Assembly (NCBI RefSeq): GCF_012931985.1
Contig: NZ_JAAFGM010000007.1
Coordinates: 80,808-144,807, forward strand
Length of the DNA: 64,000 nucleotides
Direction: 5' to 3'
From: Candidatus Roseilinea sp. NK_OTU-006
GTDB taxonomy: Bacteria; Chloroflexota; Anaerolineae; J036; Brachytrichaceae
Part shown: positions 27,047 through 35,847 of the stretch, in pieces
How positions within the stretch are numbered: the first letter of the stretch is position 1
Layout: every line of letters starts with the position of its first letter
Notes under the pieces: model-generated
Databases searched by the model: none
What the model was told of the DNA's origin: nothing
Seen by the model: the letters and a program-made list of their open reading frames with translations, nothing else
Program-made: the position numbers and the translations under genes

Positions 27047-27799
27047 ATGCTCGCCAAGCGCATCATCCCATGCTTCGACGTCGCCAACGGACGGGTGGTC
27101 AAAGGGGTGAACTTCGTCAACTTGCGCGACGCCGGCGACCCGGTGGAGCAAGCCGGCATCTACAACGGCGAGCGCGCCGACGAATTGGTCTTCCTCGACA
27201 TCCTGGCCTCGCACGAAGGCCGCGGCACCACCGTCGAGATGGCGCGCCGCGTGGCCGACGCGGTGTTCATCCCCTTCACCATCGGCGGCGGCATCCGCTC
27301 GGCCGACGACTTCCGCACGCTGTTGCTGGCCGGCGCCGACAAATGCTCAATCAACAGCGCTGCCGTGCGCAACCCCGATTTGATCAACGAGGCGGCATGG
27401 CGCTTCGGGTCGCAATGTGTGGTGGTGGCCATAGACGCCCGACGCGATGGCGACGGCTGGAAGGTATATCTGAACGGCGGGCGCATACCGACCGACCTGG
27501 ACGCCGTCGCATGGGCGCAAGAGGCCGAACGGCGCGGCGCCGGCGAAATCTTGCTCACCAGCATGGACACCGACGGCACGCAGGACGGCTACGACTTGCC
27601 GTTGTTGCGCGCGATCTGCAGCGCCGTGAACCTCCCGGTCATCGCCTCCGGCGGTGCCGGCAAGCTCGAGCACTTCTACGAAGCAATCCAGGCCGGCGCC
27701 AGCGCCGTGCTGGCGGCTTCGGTCTTCCACTATAAAACCTTCAGCGTAGGCGAGGTGAAGCGCTACCTCGCCGGTCGGGGCGTGCCCGTGCGACTGTGA
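27047..27799 (+). CDS. hisF: Imidazole glycerol phosphate synthase, cyclase subunit
   Basis: Cyclase that makes imidazole glycerol phosphate and AICAR using ammonia from His[21 protein letters not shown] has the catalytic Asp in PCFDV; the second catalytic Asp is in [29 protein letters not shown] and [13 protein letters not shown] are the phosphate-binding loops. 250 aa. It starts 3 bp after hisA. hisH, hisA and hisF are consecutive, as in many bacteria. Confidence 0.97.
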   Translation: MLAKRIIPCFDVANGRVVKGVNFVNLRDAGDPVEQAGIYNGERADELVFLDILASHEGRGTTVEMARRVADAVFIPFTIGGGIRSADDFRTLLLAGADKCSINSAAVRNPDLINEAAWRFGSQCVVVAIDARRDGDGWKVYLNGGRIPTDLDAVAWAQEAERRGAGEILLTSMDTDGTQDGYDLPLLRAICSAVNLPVIASGGAGKLEHFYEAIQAGASAVLAASVFHYKTFSVGEVKRYLAGRGVPVRL

Positions 27800-27895
27800 G
27801 CTTGACCTTGAGGCAGGTTGATCTAATCTCGACGCTGCAGACGCAGAGCGCGTTCGGCGACGTAGCAGCACAGCAGAACGGACGATCAGTGAGGC

Positions 27896-28392
27896 ATGAG
27901 CAAGCCCGGCAGCAAGTATTACCCCCTGCGCACTTACCTGCGCGAACGGGATCGGGATGAGATCACCCTGACCTTCGCGCAAATCGAGCAAATCCTGGGC
28001 AAACCCTGCCCAAGGGCGCGCGCATTGAGCGCGGGTGGTGGAGCAAACGCCGGCACGCCGCCTCCCAGGCGAAGGCCTGGCTGGACGCCGGTTTCAAGGT
28101 GGCAGCGGTGGATCTGCAACGCCGACGAGTCGTATTCGCCCTTCCGACCAAACTGGCCAGCCGCTACCGCGTCGAACGCGACGGCGACACGTTCCTCTGG
28201 AACGCCGGTCTGATCAAGGCGCTGCACGAGCACATGAACATGAGCCTGGCCGAGTTCGCGCGCGAGCTGGGCGTGCGCCAACAAACGGTCAGCGAGTGGG
28301 AGACCGGCGCCTATGCGCCCACGCGCGCGACGTCCAAGCATCTCACCCTCGTAGCCGAACGCGCCGGCTTCGGCTACGGCGCCGACCTCTAG
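27896..28392 (+). pseudogene. Frameshifted XRE-family helix-turn-helix protein
   Basis: The first frame gives SKYYPLRTYLRERDRDEITL...FAQIEQILGKP, then breaks near 28004-28010. The continuation PKGARIERGWWSKRRHAASQ, then AKAWLDAGFKVAAVDL, is in another frame and joins directly to a second open frame with the HTH LAEFARELGVRQQTVSEWET. One missing C in the CCC run at 28004-28006 would restore a single ~165-aa protein (resembling DUF7662 plus HTH_3). It may be a true frameshift or a sequencing error. The gene lies between hisF and hisIE and could be a local regulator; that is speculation. Confidence 0.72.
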
Positions 28393-28578
28393 GAATCCCC
28401 CACACGGATCTGCGCGCCGCGCGACCCATTCCCCCATTCGCTGGGTTCCCTGCCCTGGTTGGATTACGACGAGCCCACACAGCTCATCCTGCCTGAGTTC
28501 GGCGGAGGCGCCGATGAAAGCGAGGACGAGAATGGCACGTGCGATGGCGATACCGCACAGGATGCATGACCGCGCCGC

Positions 28579-28584
28579 TATAAT
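28579..28584 (+). promoter_or_regulatory. Candidate -10 element before hisIE
   Basis: TATAAT 16 bp upstream of the hisIE start, after the 200-bp gap that follows the frameshifted HTH gene. No convincing -35 is visible. The closeness to the ATG would make a nearly leaderless mRNA. Confidence 0.35.
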
Positions 28585-28600
28585 CACATACGAGGTTGCC

Positions 28601-29263
28601 ATGCTGTCGGCCTGGACCGCAGCGCAGCGAAACGTGCTTCAACTCAAGTTCGACGCCTTCGGCCTGATCCCCGCCATCATTCAGGACGCCCTCACCGGCC
28701 GTGTGCTCATGCTCGGCTGGATGAACGAGGAGGCGCTGGGGCGCACGCTGCGCACCGGCGAGGTGTGGTTCTGGTCGCGCAGCCGACAGACGCTGTGGCA
28801 CAAGGGCGACACCAGCGGCAACGTGCTGCGCGTGCGCGAAGTGCGCGCCGATTGTGACGCCGATTGCCTGCTCGTCCGCGCCGAGCCAGCCGGTCCGACA
28901 TGCCACACCGGCCGCGAGAGTTGCTTCTGGCAGGACGTGAAGGGCGACGCGCTCCAACCACCCGCAGCGAGTTTCCTCGACGAATTGGCCGAGATCGTGC
29001 AGTCGCGCCGCGTCGCTGCGCCAGACGAAAGCTACACCGCGCGGCTGTTTGCGCAAGGTCGCCTGAAGATCGCCCAAAAAGTGGGCGAGGAAGGGCTGGA
29101 AGCGGCGCTGGCCGGCGTTGCTCAAGACGACAATCGGCTAATCGAAGAGAGCGCCGATCTGCTCTTTCACCTAATCGTGCTGTTGAACGAGCGCGGCGTA
29201 GCGCTGCGCGAAGTATTGGCCCGGCTGGCCGAGCGGCACACGCGAGCGACGCAGGAGCAATGA
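28601..29263 (+). CDS. hisI: Bifunctional PR-AMP cyclohydrolase / PR-ATP pyrophosphohydrolase
   Basis: HisIE catalyses steps two and three of histidine synthesis. ATG at 28601, preceded by GAGG, is preferred to upstream starts that lack similarity. N-terminal HisI (about 1-115): [38 protein letters not shown], and the zinc/magnesium ligands in DCDADCLL and [11 protein letters not shown]-terminal HisE (about 125-215): [20 protein letters not shown] and [10 protein letters not shown] followed by [15 protein letters not shown]. 220 aa. It is the last his gene here. Confidence 0.95.
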   Translation: MLSAWTAAQRNVLQLKFDAFGLIPAIIQDALTGRVLMLGWMNEEALGRTLRTGEVWFWSRSRQTLWHKGDTSGNVLRVREVRADCDADCLLVRAEPAGPTCHTGRESCFWQDVKGDALQPPAASFLDELAEIVQSRRVAAPDESYTARLFAQGRLKIAQKVGEEGLEAALAGVAQDDNRLIEESADLLFHLIVLLNERGVALREVLARLAERHTRATQEQ

Positions 29264-29305
29264 CGCGCTTCCAGAGCCTGGAAAGTAGCGGTATGATTAG
29301 GCATC

Positions 29306-29379
29306 GGGCCGTTAGCTCAGCCTGGCAGAGCAGGGGACTTTTAATCCTCGTGTCGCAGGTTCGAATCCTGCACGGCTCA
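29306..29379 (+). tRNA. tRNA-Lys (anticodon TTT)
   Basis: A cloverleaf folds: acceptor GGGCCGT (29306-29312) with ACGGCTC (29372-29378), one G-T pair; D stem GCTC/GAGC; anticodon stem GGGGA/TCCTC with loop CTTTTAA, anticodon TTT; T arm GCAGG-TTCGAAT-CCTGC; discriminator A29379. The 3' CCA is not encoded (TCA follows). 42 bp downstream of hisIE. Confidence 0.95.
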
Positions 29380-29385
29380 TCAACC

Positions 29386-29977
29386 CTTAACCCTCCCCGG
29401 TCGGCGCATCGCGCATCAGAGATTGTGGCCGGATAGCGCAGCGATGATGCGCTCCACCGGCAGCCGGTCGGCCTGATCCACGCCGACGTGGCTAAGTGCG
29501 ACGCGCCCTGGTGCATCCACGATCGGCGCGATAGATGCGCAGGGACGAGTCGGCGATAAAGCGCGTGTTTGCCCGCCGCGTGCGAAGCGCTCGGCCTTGA
29601 GCGTGCAGCCGATCCGCGTGCGAATCGCTCGGCCTGAGCAAACGAAAACGCCAATACCGGCGCATCCATGCGCTGCTCGTACAGGGACTGGCGCAACGGC
29701 ACCAGATGCATCATCGAGATGCCGACATGAAACTGCTTATGCGCCTGATCCCACTGTCCTGCCTGATTATGGCCGGTTGTGCAATGGCAAGTGGGGAGGA
29801 TACAACTGGGTTGACCAAGTGGGCGATGCGTCCACACTCGGCGCGCTAGGGCTCAAGTTCCGTTGCCATGGCCGCGCTCATGCTCGCTGCATGCGCCGGC
29901 TGGCATCTGGCAGCATGAGCGTGAGACCCATGCCATGACCGAGAGGGCTGGCTGCCCGTCGCGCCCGCGATCGGAAC
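29386..29977. other. Gene-poor stretch with decayed coding fragments
   Basis: No intact gene of normal size is supported. On the minus strand, fragments in different frames look once coding: HVGISMMHLVPLRQSLYEQR followed by MDAPVLAFSFAQAERFA near 29630-29740, and RVALSHVGVDQADRLPVERI near 29430-29490. I cannot name the family. On the plus strand a 40-codon frame at 29727-29849 begins with a lipoprotein-like signal (CLIMAGCAMASG) but then stops; it may be a broken lipoprotein gene. Confidence in any single fragment is low. Confidence 0.35.
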
Positions 29978-31336
29978 TCAATCCGTCAATTCGCTCGCCT
30001 CAACAGGCAGCAACAGCCGATCTTCGCCACGATCGTATTCGAACAGCTCGGCATAGCGTCCCCAGTCCACAGCCGTCTCGAATTGGTGCTGCGCTTCCTC
30101 GCGCGGGAAGTGCTCGTCCAAGATGTCGAGGAAGAACCCGGCACGCATCGAACCATTCGGCTTGGCCTGGAGCGTGTTGTAGATCATCTTCACCATCGGC
30201 ACGCGCTCCAACAGTTGCGCGCGGAAGATGTCCTTGCTGGTCTGGATGTCGGCTGTGGCGAACGCCCGGCCGTTATCGGTAAGGGTGATATCGCCCTGCC
30301 TCACCTCGGCCAGACCCAGCATCACGGCTGCATCAACGATCGGCAACAGATCATCCGTCGCCAGTTGGAGCGTGCTGGAGATCTCGGGCAAGTCGCGGAG
30401 TTCAGGCCGCTCGTTGAGCAGTTCGAGCAAGCCGCTGATCCCGCCGACGGTGGCATGGGGCAACGGCGGGTAGGGTGTCTCGCGGCGCGGCAGCACGCCG
30501 GCCATGGCTGCGGTCACGTCGCGGTCCGGGTTCGTCATGGCGATGTAGATGCCATCCACCAGCTCCTTGAACCGGCGCGCGCTCCGGTCGCGTGGGCGCG
30601 GCAGGTCAATCGTCACTTCGCCGCGCACCCGACCCGGGTTCGCGCCCAGGATAATGACGCGGTCGGCCAAATACACCGCTTCCTCGATGTTGTGCGTGAC
30701 GATCAGCACGCTCTGTGCCGGGAAGTCACCCTTCTCCCAGAGGTCGCTGATCTCGCCGCGCAGGTTTTCGGCAGTCAGTACGTCCAGCGCGCTGAACGGC
30801 TCGTCCATGAACAACACCTTCGGCTGCTTGACGAACGCGCGCGCGAAGCCGACGCGCTGGCGCATACCGCCCGATAGCTCTTTGGGATAGGCGCTCTCGA
30901 AGCCGTCGAGTCCAACCATGTCAATGGCCTTCAGCGCGCGCGCCTGCCGCTCTTTGAGTGGCACGCCGAGCGCTTCCAGACCCAGTTCGACATTCTGCTG
31001 CACGGTCAACCACGGCAGCAACGCAAACGACTGGAACACCATCGTCACGTCGGGGTTGGGGCCGGTCACGCGCCGGCCTGACGAAAACACGTCGCCGCTC
31101 GATGCCGGAATCAGCCCGGCCAAGATGCGCAGCAAGGTGCTCTTGCCGCTGCCGCTGCGGCCGAGTAGCGCCACGATCTCGCCCGGCTTGACGGTGAGGT
31201 TGATGTTCTCGAGCACGGTGAAGATGCCGTTGCCATCCGGCAGCTCGAAGTTCTTGAATACGTTGACGGTGCGGATCAGCGCACCGTTGCGATCCATCGC
31301 GGGCGTCTTTGTATCGTTCATGAGTGCAGTTGCCAT
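29978..31336 (-). CDS. ABC transporter ATP-binding protein with C-terminal AAA-associated domain
   Basis: ATPase of a NitT/TauT-type transporter. The start at 31336 follows AAGGAG at 7 nt. N-terminal ABC domain (about 20-260): Walker A LLGRSGSGKSTLL, signature LSGGMRQRVGFA, Walker B VLFMDEPFSALD, switch His in VTHNIEEA. The extra C-terminal half (about 300-450), with ISSTLQLATDDLLPIVDAAV and LGLAEVRQGDITLTDNGRAF, matches the 'AAA-associated' domain found on some such ATPases, which looks like a winged-helix sensor. It precedes nothing on its strand; the permease gene is 78 bp upstream and they form one operon. Confidence 0.93.
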   Translation of the reverse strand: MATALMNDTKTPAMDRNGALIRTVNVFKNFELPDGNGIFTVLENINLTVKPGEIVALLGRSGSGKSTLLRILAGLIPASSGDVFSSGRRVTGPNPDVTMVFQSFALLPWLTVQQNVELGLEALGVPLKERQARALKAIDMVGLDGFESAYPKELSGGMRQRVGFARAFVKQPKVLFMDEPFSALDVLTAENLRGEISDLWEKGDFPAQSVLIVTHNIEEAVYLADRVIILGANPGRVRGEVTIDLPRPRDRSARRFKELVDGIYIAMTNPDRDVTAAMAGVLPRRETPYPPLPHATVGGISGLLELLNERPELRDLPEISSTLQLATDDLLPIVDAAVMLGLAEVRQGDITLTDNGRAFATADIQTSKDIFRAQLLERVPMVKMIYNTLQAKPNGSMRAGFFLDILDEHFPREEAQHQFETAVDWGRYAELFEYDRGEDRLLLPVEASELTD

Positions 31337-31414
31337 TTCGATGCTCCTTTTTAGCTCCTCGACCACGAGAGCGCACAGCCTTTCCACACGCTGCGCCTCA
31401 GGATGAATGTCTAC

Positions 31415-33157
31415 TCACAAGACGTATTTGCTTTCGGCCAGAACGTAGAGCCGTCGCCAGAACAGGCGGTTCAGTGCGACAACGAACAGCGCCATCATGC
31501 CTACGCCCAGCGCGATGCGCGGCCAATCGCCGACCGCGGTGGCATTTGCGATGTACGCGCCCAGGCCGGTTGCCGTCAACGTGGTATCTCCCCAAGACAC
31601 GACCTCGGCCACGATGCTGGCGTTCCACGCGCCGCCCGAGGCGGTGATGCCGCCGGTGACCCAAGCCGAGAAGATGCCGGGGATGATCAGCCGGCGCCAC
31701 AGCTTCCAGCCGCACAGCCCCATGTTCGCCGCCATCTCACGCAGGTCGCTGGGGATGGTCTGCGCGCCGGCAATGACGTTGAACAGGATGTACCACTGTG
31801 CGCCCAGTGACATCAGCAAGATACTGCCGACATTGAGGCTGATGCCCGTCGCGATCAACGCGACCGTCACGAACGGGAAGAGGAAGTTGGCCGGAAAGGC
31901 CGACATGAACTGCGCCAGGGGTTGGATCAGGCGCGCCAAGCGCGGGTTGAAGCCGACGGCCACGCCGATCGGCGCCCAAATCAGCGTCCCGATGGCGGTG
32001 AGCGCGGCTACGCGCGCCATGGTGATCAACCCCAGCACGAAGGTGTTGACCACCTCCGGCAGCCCCACTTCGCTCAGGATAAAGCGGATCAGCACAACGG
32101 CGCCGGCGACCAGCAGGGCGATCAACAGGCCGTTGTAAATCCAATCCATCCACGCCGGCGCTGCTGCGCGTGGTTTCGCCATCTGCGCTGGCTTGGGCGC
32201 CAGTGTGCCGCTCAGCGCGCGATTGACGAATTCGCTCGCCGGGCGCAATGCTTCGCCAATGAGCGACGGCAGTCGTGCCGCGCGCCACAAGTTCAACAGC
32301 CAGGACGTCGGCGTCTCGCCGGCTTCGCTCTGCTCGTTGCGGAACTTCTGCGACCAGGCGATGAGCGGCCGCCACACCAATTGATCCACCAACACGATCA
32401 TGATCGCCATAGCAACGATGGCCGCAATCAGCGCGCCGACGTTCTGCTGATCAACCGCTTCAGTCACGTAGGCGCCGATGCCGGGCAAACGGTAGTCCTG
32501 GTTGAGCACGCTGATGGCTTCGCTGGCTGCGACGAAGAACCAGCCGCCGCCGAAGCTCATCATCGTGTTCCACGTCAGGCCGATCATCGAATTCGGCGCC
32601 TCGACCTTGGTGAAGTATTGCCAGCGCGACAGACGGAACATGCGCGCCATCTCCTGCTGCTCGCGCGGAATCGTCCGCAGCGAGTGGTAGAACGAGAAGG
32701 TCATGTTCCACACCTGGCTGGTGAAGATGGCGAAGATCGAAGCTGCTTCCAGCCCCAGCAAGCTGCCGCGGAACAGCGCGATGAAGAACGCGATCGTCAC
32801 CGAGAGAAAGCCCAACACCGGCACGCTCTGTAAAACATCTAGCAGCGGGATGAGCACGCGCTCGGCGCGCGGGCTGTGCGCGGCCACGTAGCCGTAGGTG
32901 AACGTGAACAGCAGCGAGAAGAACAGCGCGATGAACATGCGCAGCGTGCTGCGCGCCAGGTAATACGGCAGATGGACGATATCTAAGCTGATCGGCTCGG
33001 GCAGCACGTCCGGCGGCTGAAAGGGCACCAGTGCCGTGCTGCCCACGTAGGCGATCAGGACGATGAGCGCCAGCGCGCCAATGGTGATCGCCACGTCGGC
33101 AGCGGTGAACGGCAGGCGGCGCAACGTCTCGCGCGTGGGGAAGGTCAACCTGATCAT
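31415..33157 (-). CDS. Tandem-fused ABC transporter permease (two NitT/TauT-type domains)
   Basis: A 580-aa protein made of two permease domains in one chain, replacing the usual homodimer. The first domain spans about residues 20-275, with EAA-type loop EMARMFRLSRWQYFTKVEAP; the second spans about 345-580, with EMAANMGLCGWKLWRRLIIP. A hydrophilic linker (about 275-340) joins them. Each half has five or six hydrophobic segments. Fused permease plus ATPase with AAA-associated domain is a recurring pair; no substrate-binding protein is adjacent, so the ligand is unknown. Confidence 0.92.
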   Translation of the reverse strand: MIRLTFPTRETLRRLPFTAADVAITIGALALIVLIAYVGSTALVPFQPPDVLPEPISLDIVHLPYYLARSTLRMFIALFFSLLFTFTYGYVAAHSPRAERVLIPLLDVLQSVPVLGFLSVTIAFFIALFRGSLLGLEAASIFAIFTSQVWNMTFSFYHSLRTIPREQQEMARMFRLSRWQYFTKVEAPNSMIGLTWNTMMSFGGGWFFVAASEAISVLNQDYRLPGIGAYVTEAVDQQNVGALIAAIVAMAIMIVLVDQLVWRPLIAWSQKFRNEQSEAGETPTSWLLNLWRAARLPSLIGEALRPASEFVNRALSGTLAPKPAQMAKPRAAAPAWMDWIYNGLLIALLVAGAVVLIRFILSEVGLPEVVNTFVLGLITMARVAALTAIGTLIWAPIGVAVGFNPRLARLIQPLAQFMSAFPANFLFPFVTVALIATGISLNVGSILLMSLGAQWYILFNVIAGAQTIPSDLREMAANMGLCGWKLWRRLIIPGIFSAWVTGGITASGGAWNASIVAEVVSWGDTTLTATGLGAYIANATAVGDWPRIALGVGMMALFVVALNRLFWRRLYVLAESKYVL

Positions 33158-33171
33158 GATAGCAACCCAAA

Positions 33172-33699
33172 TCAGAGGCGAGTATAACGCCAGCTCACGG
33201 GCTGACCGTTCTCGTAGGGCATCACGCCGTGGAACGGACGAGGATCGTCATCGAAGACGAGCGGCAAGAAGTAGGGGTCGCCCGGCCACATGGGGAGCGC
33301 GGCGCGGTCGCGCGTCCGTGGATCGGTCGAACATGCATCCAGCAGGCGTTGGAGCGGCGTCCACTCCAGTGTGCCTTCGTCGTTGCGCATCACCGGCTCA
33401 CCGACAAACTGATAGATCAAGAAGACAAAGCCGAGCCAGTCTTCACCGTTCGGGCCGAAGCCGGGCCAACTGATAGTGCCGCGCAATTGCATGGCGGCCA
33501 CCTCGACGCCGGCCTCCTCGCGGATCTCGCGCTTCATGCACGCTGCGACATCTTCATCGCGTTCCACCTTGCCGCCCAGGCCGTTGTATTTGCCGAAGGC
33601 CTGATCGTCGGGGCGTGCGTTGCGATGAATCATCAACACAAATTGGCGGTCGGGCGAAAGGATATAGCCCAGGGTGCCGATAATGGGGGTGTAGGGCAT
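33172..33699 (-). CDS. NUDIX hydrolase (8-oxo-dGTP diphosphatase-like)
   Basis: Hydrolyses nucleoside diphosphate-linked compounds; closest in appearance to MutT/NUDT1-like proteins. The complete Nudix box is GKVERDEDVAACMKREIREE followed by AGVEV (G-X5-E-X7-REUXEEXGU). MIHRNARPDDQAFGKYNGLG precedes it, and WPGFGPNGEDWLGFVFLIYQ follows. 175 aa. It lies 14 bp upstream of the fused permease in transcription order and 23 bp downstream of the PQQ-propeller lipoprotein; no functional link is evident. Confidence 0.91.
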   Translation of the reverse strand: MPYTPIIGTLGYILSPDRQFVLMIHRNARPDDQAFGKYNGLGGKVERDEDVAACMKREIREEAGVEVAAMQLRGTISWPGFGPNGEDWLGFVFLIYQFVGEPVMRNDEGTLEWTPLQRLLDACSTDPRTRDRAALPMWPGDPYFLPLVFDDDPRPFHGVMPYENGQPVSWRYTRL

Positions 33700-33722
33700 G
33701 AGATGGAGGCGCCGCTGTGGTG

Positions 33723-34868
33723 CTACGGCTTAGTCGCCAAGGGGAAATCAAATTTCTTTCGGCGGCTTTCCAGGTCAACTGCCGTCAACTTGATGTCCCC
33801 GTCGAAGAGCGGCACAAGCAGCGCGCCATTGGCGTAGGCCGGCGTGGAGAGCAACCGCCGCACCAGGCCATTCTCCAGTACGCGCATTGGCGATGAGCGG
33901 ATGGCGTCCGTGCTGAGCCGGCGATCAAAACTATACAAGTAAGTGTCGCTCGACACCACGTAGAGCGTGTTGCCGACGATGACCGGCTGAGCGCGGATTG
34001 CGCCACCCACCTGCGACCGCCAGAGCACGTTGCCGCTGCGGCGGTCAATGGCATACACCCCACCCTTCACATCGCCGACAAAAATCTCGTCGCCGTCGAG
34101 CAGCGGATCGCACCAGATCCAGCCGTCCAGCCGGTTCGGTGAGCGCCAGACCAGCGCGCCGGTCTCGGCGTCCACGGCGTACATGTGCTGGTCGAATGAG
34201 CCGAAGTACAACACGCCGTCGGCGATGGCCGGGTGCGAGGCGATCGGGGCACCAGCGCTGAAAGTCCACAACAGCTTGCCGGTAGCCGCATCGAGCGCAT
34301 ACAGACGGTGGTCGAGCGACGGCTGGAAGACTTTGCCCTTCGCCACCCGGGGCCGCACCCACAACTTGTTCTGCGCGGTGAACTTCCACACCAACTTCGG
34401 CTCGCCGCCTTCGAGCTGCGCCGGGTCGAGCGCGTAGAGGGTGTTATCTCCGTTTGGTGCAAAGATCAGCTTGCCGTCGGTGCTGGCGCCGTCGGTGTAT
34501 TCGCGCTGGCCGCCGGAGAAGCGCCATAGCTCAACGCCGCTATCAGCGGAAAGCGCGTAGAGGCGGTGGCTGGTGCGGCCATTCAAGCCGATGGTCTCAC
34601 CCACGATGATGGCGTTGCCGAATTTCAGCGGCGGGCCGGCGAACGGGCCGGGGCGCGTGTTGCTATCGGCCTCGGTCGCAGGGAACATCCACTTTTGCGC
34701 GCCGGTGGCCGGATCGAACTTATACACATGCAAGTTGCTGGCGAGGTAGGCGTCTGCGCCGTCGAGTGTGAGACCGGGGAAGGAAGTGGGGGAGATTTCG
34801 CCGCCGCAGGCGCTCAGCATCAGGGCAGCAGCCGCGACGACGAGCAAGTTGCGCAGTGCTCTTTTCAT
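33723..34868 (-). CDS. PQQ-like beta-propeller lipoprotein
   Basis: A 381-aa lipoprotein: signal peptide MKRALRNLLVVAAAALMLSA with lipobox Cys at 21, then repeated propeller blades with the motif (Y/V)ALDxxTGxxxW, e.g. LYALDAATGKLLWTFSAGAP, MYAVDAETGALVWRSPNRL, VYAIDRRSGNVLWRSQVGG. Relatives include BamB and PQQ-enzyme-like proteins, but no PQQ-binding residues can be assigned and no Bam genes are here. It is next to yidD, the place where yidC often lies; a role in envelope biogenesis is possible but unproven. Confidence 0.9.
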   Translation of the reverse strand: MKRALRNLLVVAAAALMLSACGGEISPTSFPGLTLDGADAYLASNLHVYKFDPATGAQKWMFPATEADSNTRPGPFAGPPLKFGNAIIVGETIGLNGRTSHRLYALSADSGVELWRFSGGQREYTDGASTDGKLIFAPNGDNTLYALDPAQLEGGEPKLVWKFTAQNKLWVRPRVAKGKVFQPSLDHRLYALDAATGKLLWTFSAGAPIASHPAIADGVLYFGSFDQHMYAVDAETGALVWRSPNRLDGWIWCDPLLDGDEIFVGDVKGGVYAIDRRSGNVLWRSQVGGAIRAQPVIVGNTLYVVSSDTYLYSFDRRLSTDAIRSSPMRVLENGLVRRLLSTPAYANGALLVPLFDGDIKLTAVDLESRRKKFDFPLATKP

Positions 34869-34883
34869 GTTCGGTTCAGGCGC

Positions 34884-35138
34884 TCAGGGAACCGGATCGT
34901 ATCCGCCGGGATGGAAGGGATGACAGCGCGCAATGCGCTTGACGCCCAGCCACAGCCCTTTCACAGCGCCGTACTTGGCGATGGCTTGGAGCGTATATTC
35001 GCTGCACGTGGGATAAAAGCGACACGACGGCGGCAGCGCCGGAGAGATCGCAAGCTGGTAAAAACGGATCGCACCGATCATCAGCCGATCGAACAGGGCC
35101 TGCCGCATGCGCGCACGTCGCGGGTAGGTTTCGAGCAT
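34884..35138 (-). CDS. yidD: Membrane protein insertion efficiency factor YidD
   Basis: A short 84-aa membrane-associated protein that assists YidC/Sec insertion. The conserved block is [20 protein letters not shown], then [20 protein letters not shown] and [17 protein letters not shown], with the three family cysteines. The ATG at 35138 overlaps the rnpA stop (TGATG), indicating translational coupling; an internal ATG at 35108 is an alternative. The yidC gene that usually follows is absent. Confidence 0.93.
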   Translation of the reverse strand: MLETYPRRARMRQALFDRLMIGAIRFYQLAISPALPPSCRFYPTCSEYTLQAIAKYGAVKGLWLGVKRIARCHPFHPGGYDPVP

Positions 35139-35509
35139 CACTTCGCGATAGGCGCCGTTCGTATCAGATGAGCTTTGTTCAGCAGCCACAGTAGATCGTC
35201 TTGCACCTGTTGCATGCGCGCCGACTCGGCGATGATGGAAGGTTGCGCGATCAGCACGATGTCCCACCCCGGGGCGATCGAATCGGACAGATGACGCATT
35301 GCCTCTTGCAACAACCGGCGCGCGCGGTTACGCTTCACCGCGCTGCCGATCGCTCGCGTGGTAATGTAACCGACCCGCGTTTGCAACCCATGCGGTTCAT
35401 CCGCTTGCGCCGGCGCGCGAGCGGCGTTCAACACACAATACTTGCCACGCCACCGCGCGCCCTCTCGGCGAACCCGCTCGAAGTCCTCCTTCCTCGCCAG
35501 CTTCTCCAA
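35138..35509 (-). CDS. rnpA: Ribonuclease P protein component
   Basis: Protein subunit of RNase P, needed for tRNA 5' maturation. The 123-aa protein starts [20 protein letters not shown] and carries the RNA-binding signature [18 protein letters not shown]. It starts 4 bp after rpmH and its stop overlaps the yidD start, the conserved rpmH-rnpA-yidD order. Confidence 0.94.
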   Translation of the reverse strand: MEKLARKEDFERVRREGARWRGKYCVLNAARAPAQADEPHGLQTRVGYITTRAIGSAVKRNRARRLLQEAMRHLSDSIAPGWDIVLIAQPSIIAESARMQQVQDDLLWLLNKAHLIRTAPIAK

Positions 35510-35513
35510 TTGG

Positions 35514-35735
35514 TCACTTGCTGCCCGCGGTGCCGCGTTTGCTCTTGGCCGGAGAATACACTGCGTTCCAGTTGACTTTCTTGACGTGGTTGTTCGCCGA
35601 CACCGTCAACACTTTGCGCCCTTTCGCGCGACGCGCGGCGAGCACCTTGCGTCCGCTCTGGGTTGACATGCGCGCTCGAAAGCCATGTACGCGCACGCGG
35701 CGGCGCTTCTTCGGTTGATACGTTCGCTTTGGCAT
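35514..35735 (-). CDS. rpmH: 50S ribosomal protein L34 with C-terminal extension
   Basis: L34 is normally 44-47 aa. The first ~45 residues match exactly in style: [40 protein letters not shown]. About 27 further residues follow ([20 protein letters not shown]...), which I do not recognise from other L34 proteins. There is no stop where the normal protein ends. The gene heads the rnpA-yidD cluster. Confidence 0.95.
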   Translation of the reverse strand: MPKRTYQPKKRRRVRVHGFRARMSTQSGRKVLAARRAKGRKVLTVSANNHVKKVNWNAVYSPAKSKRGTAGSK

Positions 35736-35825
35736 CTCGTACTACTCCTCTGACTCACTCACCGAAGGCGTGCAACCGATGCCCACCTTGGCAGAAGTCC
35801 AAGATCCAGAAAATGAAGCGCGCGG

Positions 35826-35831
35826 ATTATA
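35826..35831 (-). promoter_or_regulatory. Candidate -10 element for rpmH
   Basis: TATAAT on the minus strand (35831-35826), 91 bp before the rpmH start and just inside the end of the upstream maf gene region. No clear -35 hexamer. Confidence 0.35.
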
Positions 35832-35847
35832 CCGGAGTTGCGGCGCG

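Noticed and set aside
29270..29400. Minus-strand coding segment with RIRTCDTRIKSPLL
   Set aside because: This peptide is the typical artefact from translating the antisense of a tRNA gene.
34884..35267. 127-residue version of YidD
   Set aside because: The extra N-terminal part overlaps rnpA; the TGATG overlap at 35138 gives a better coupled start.
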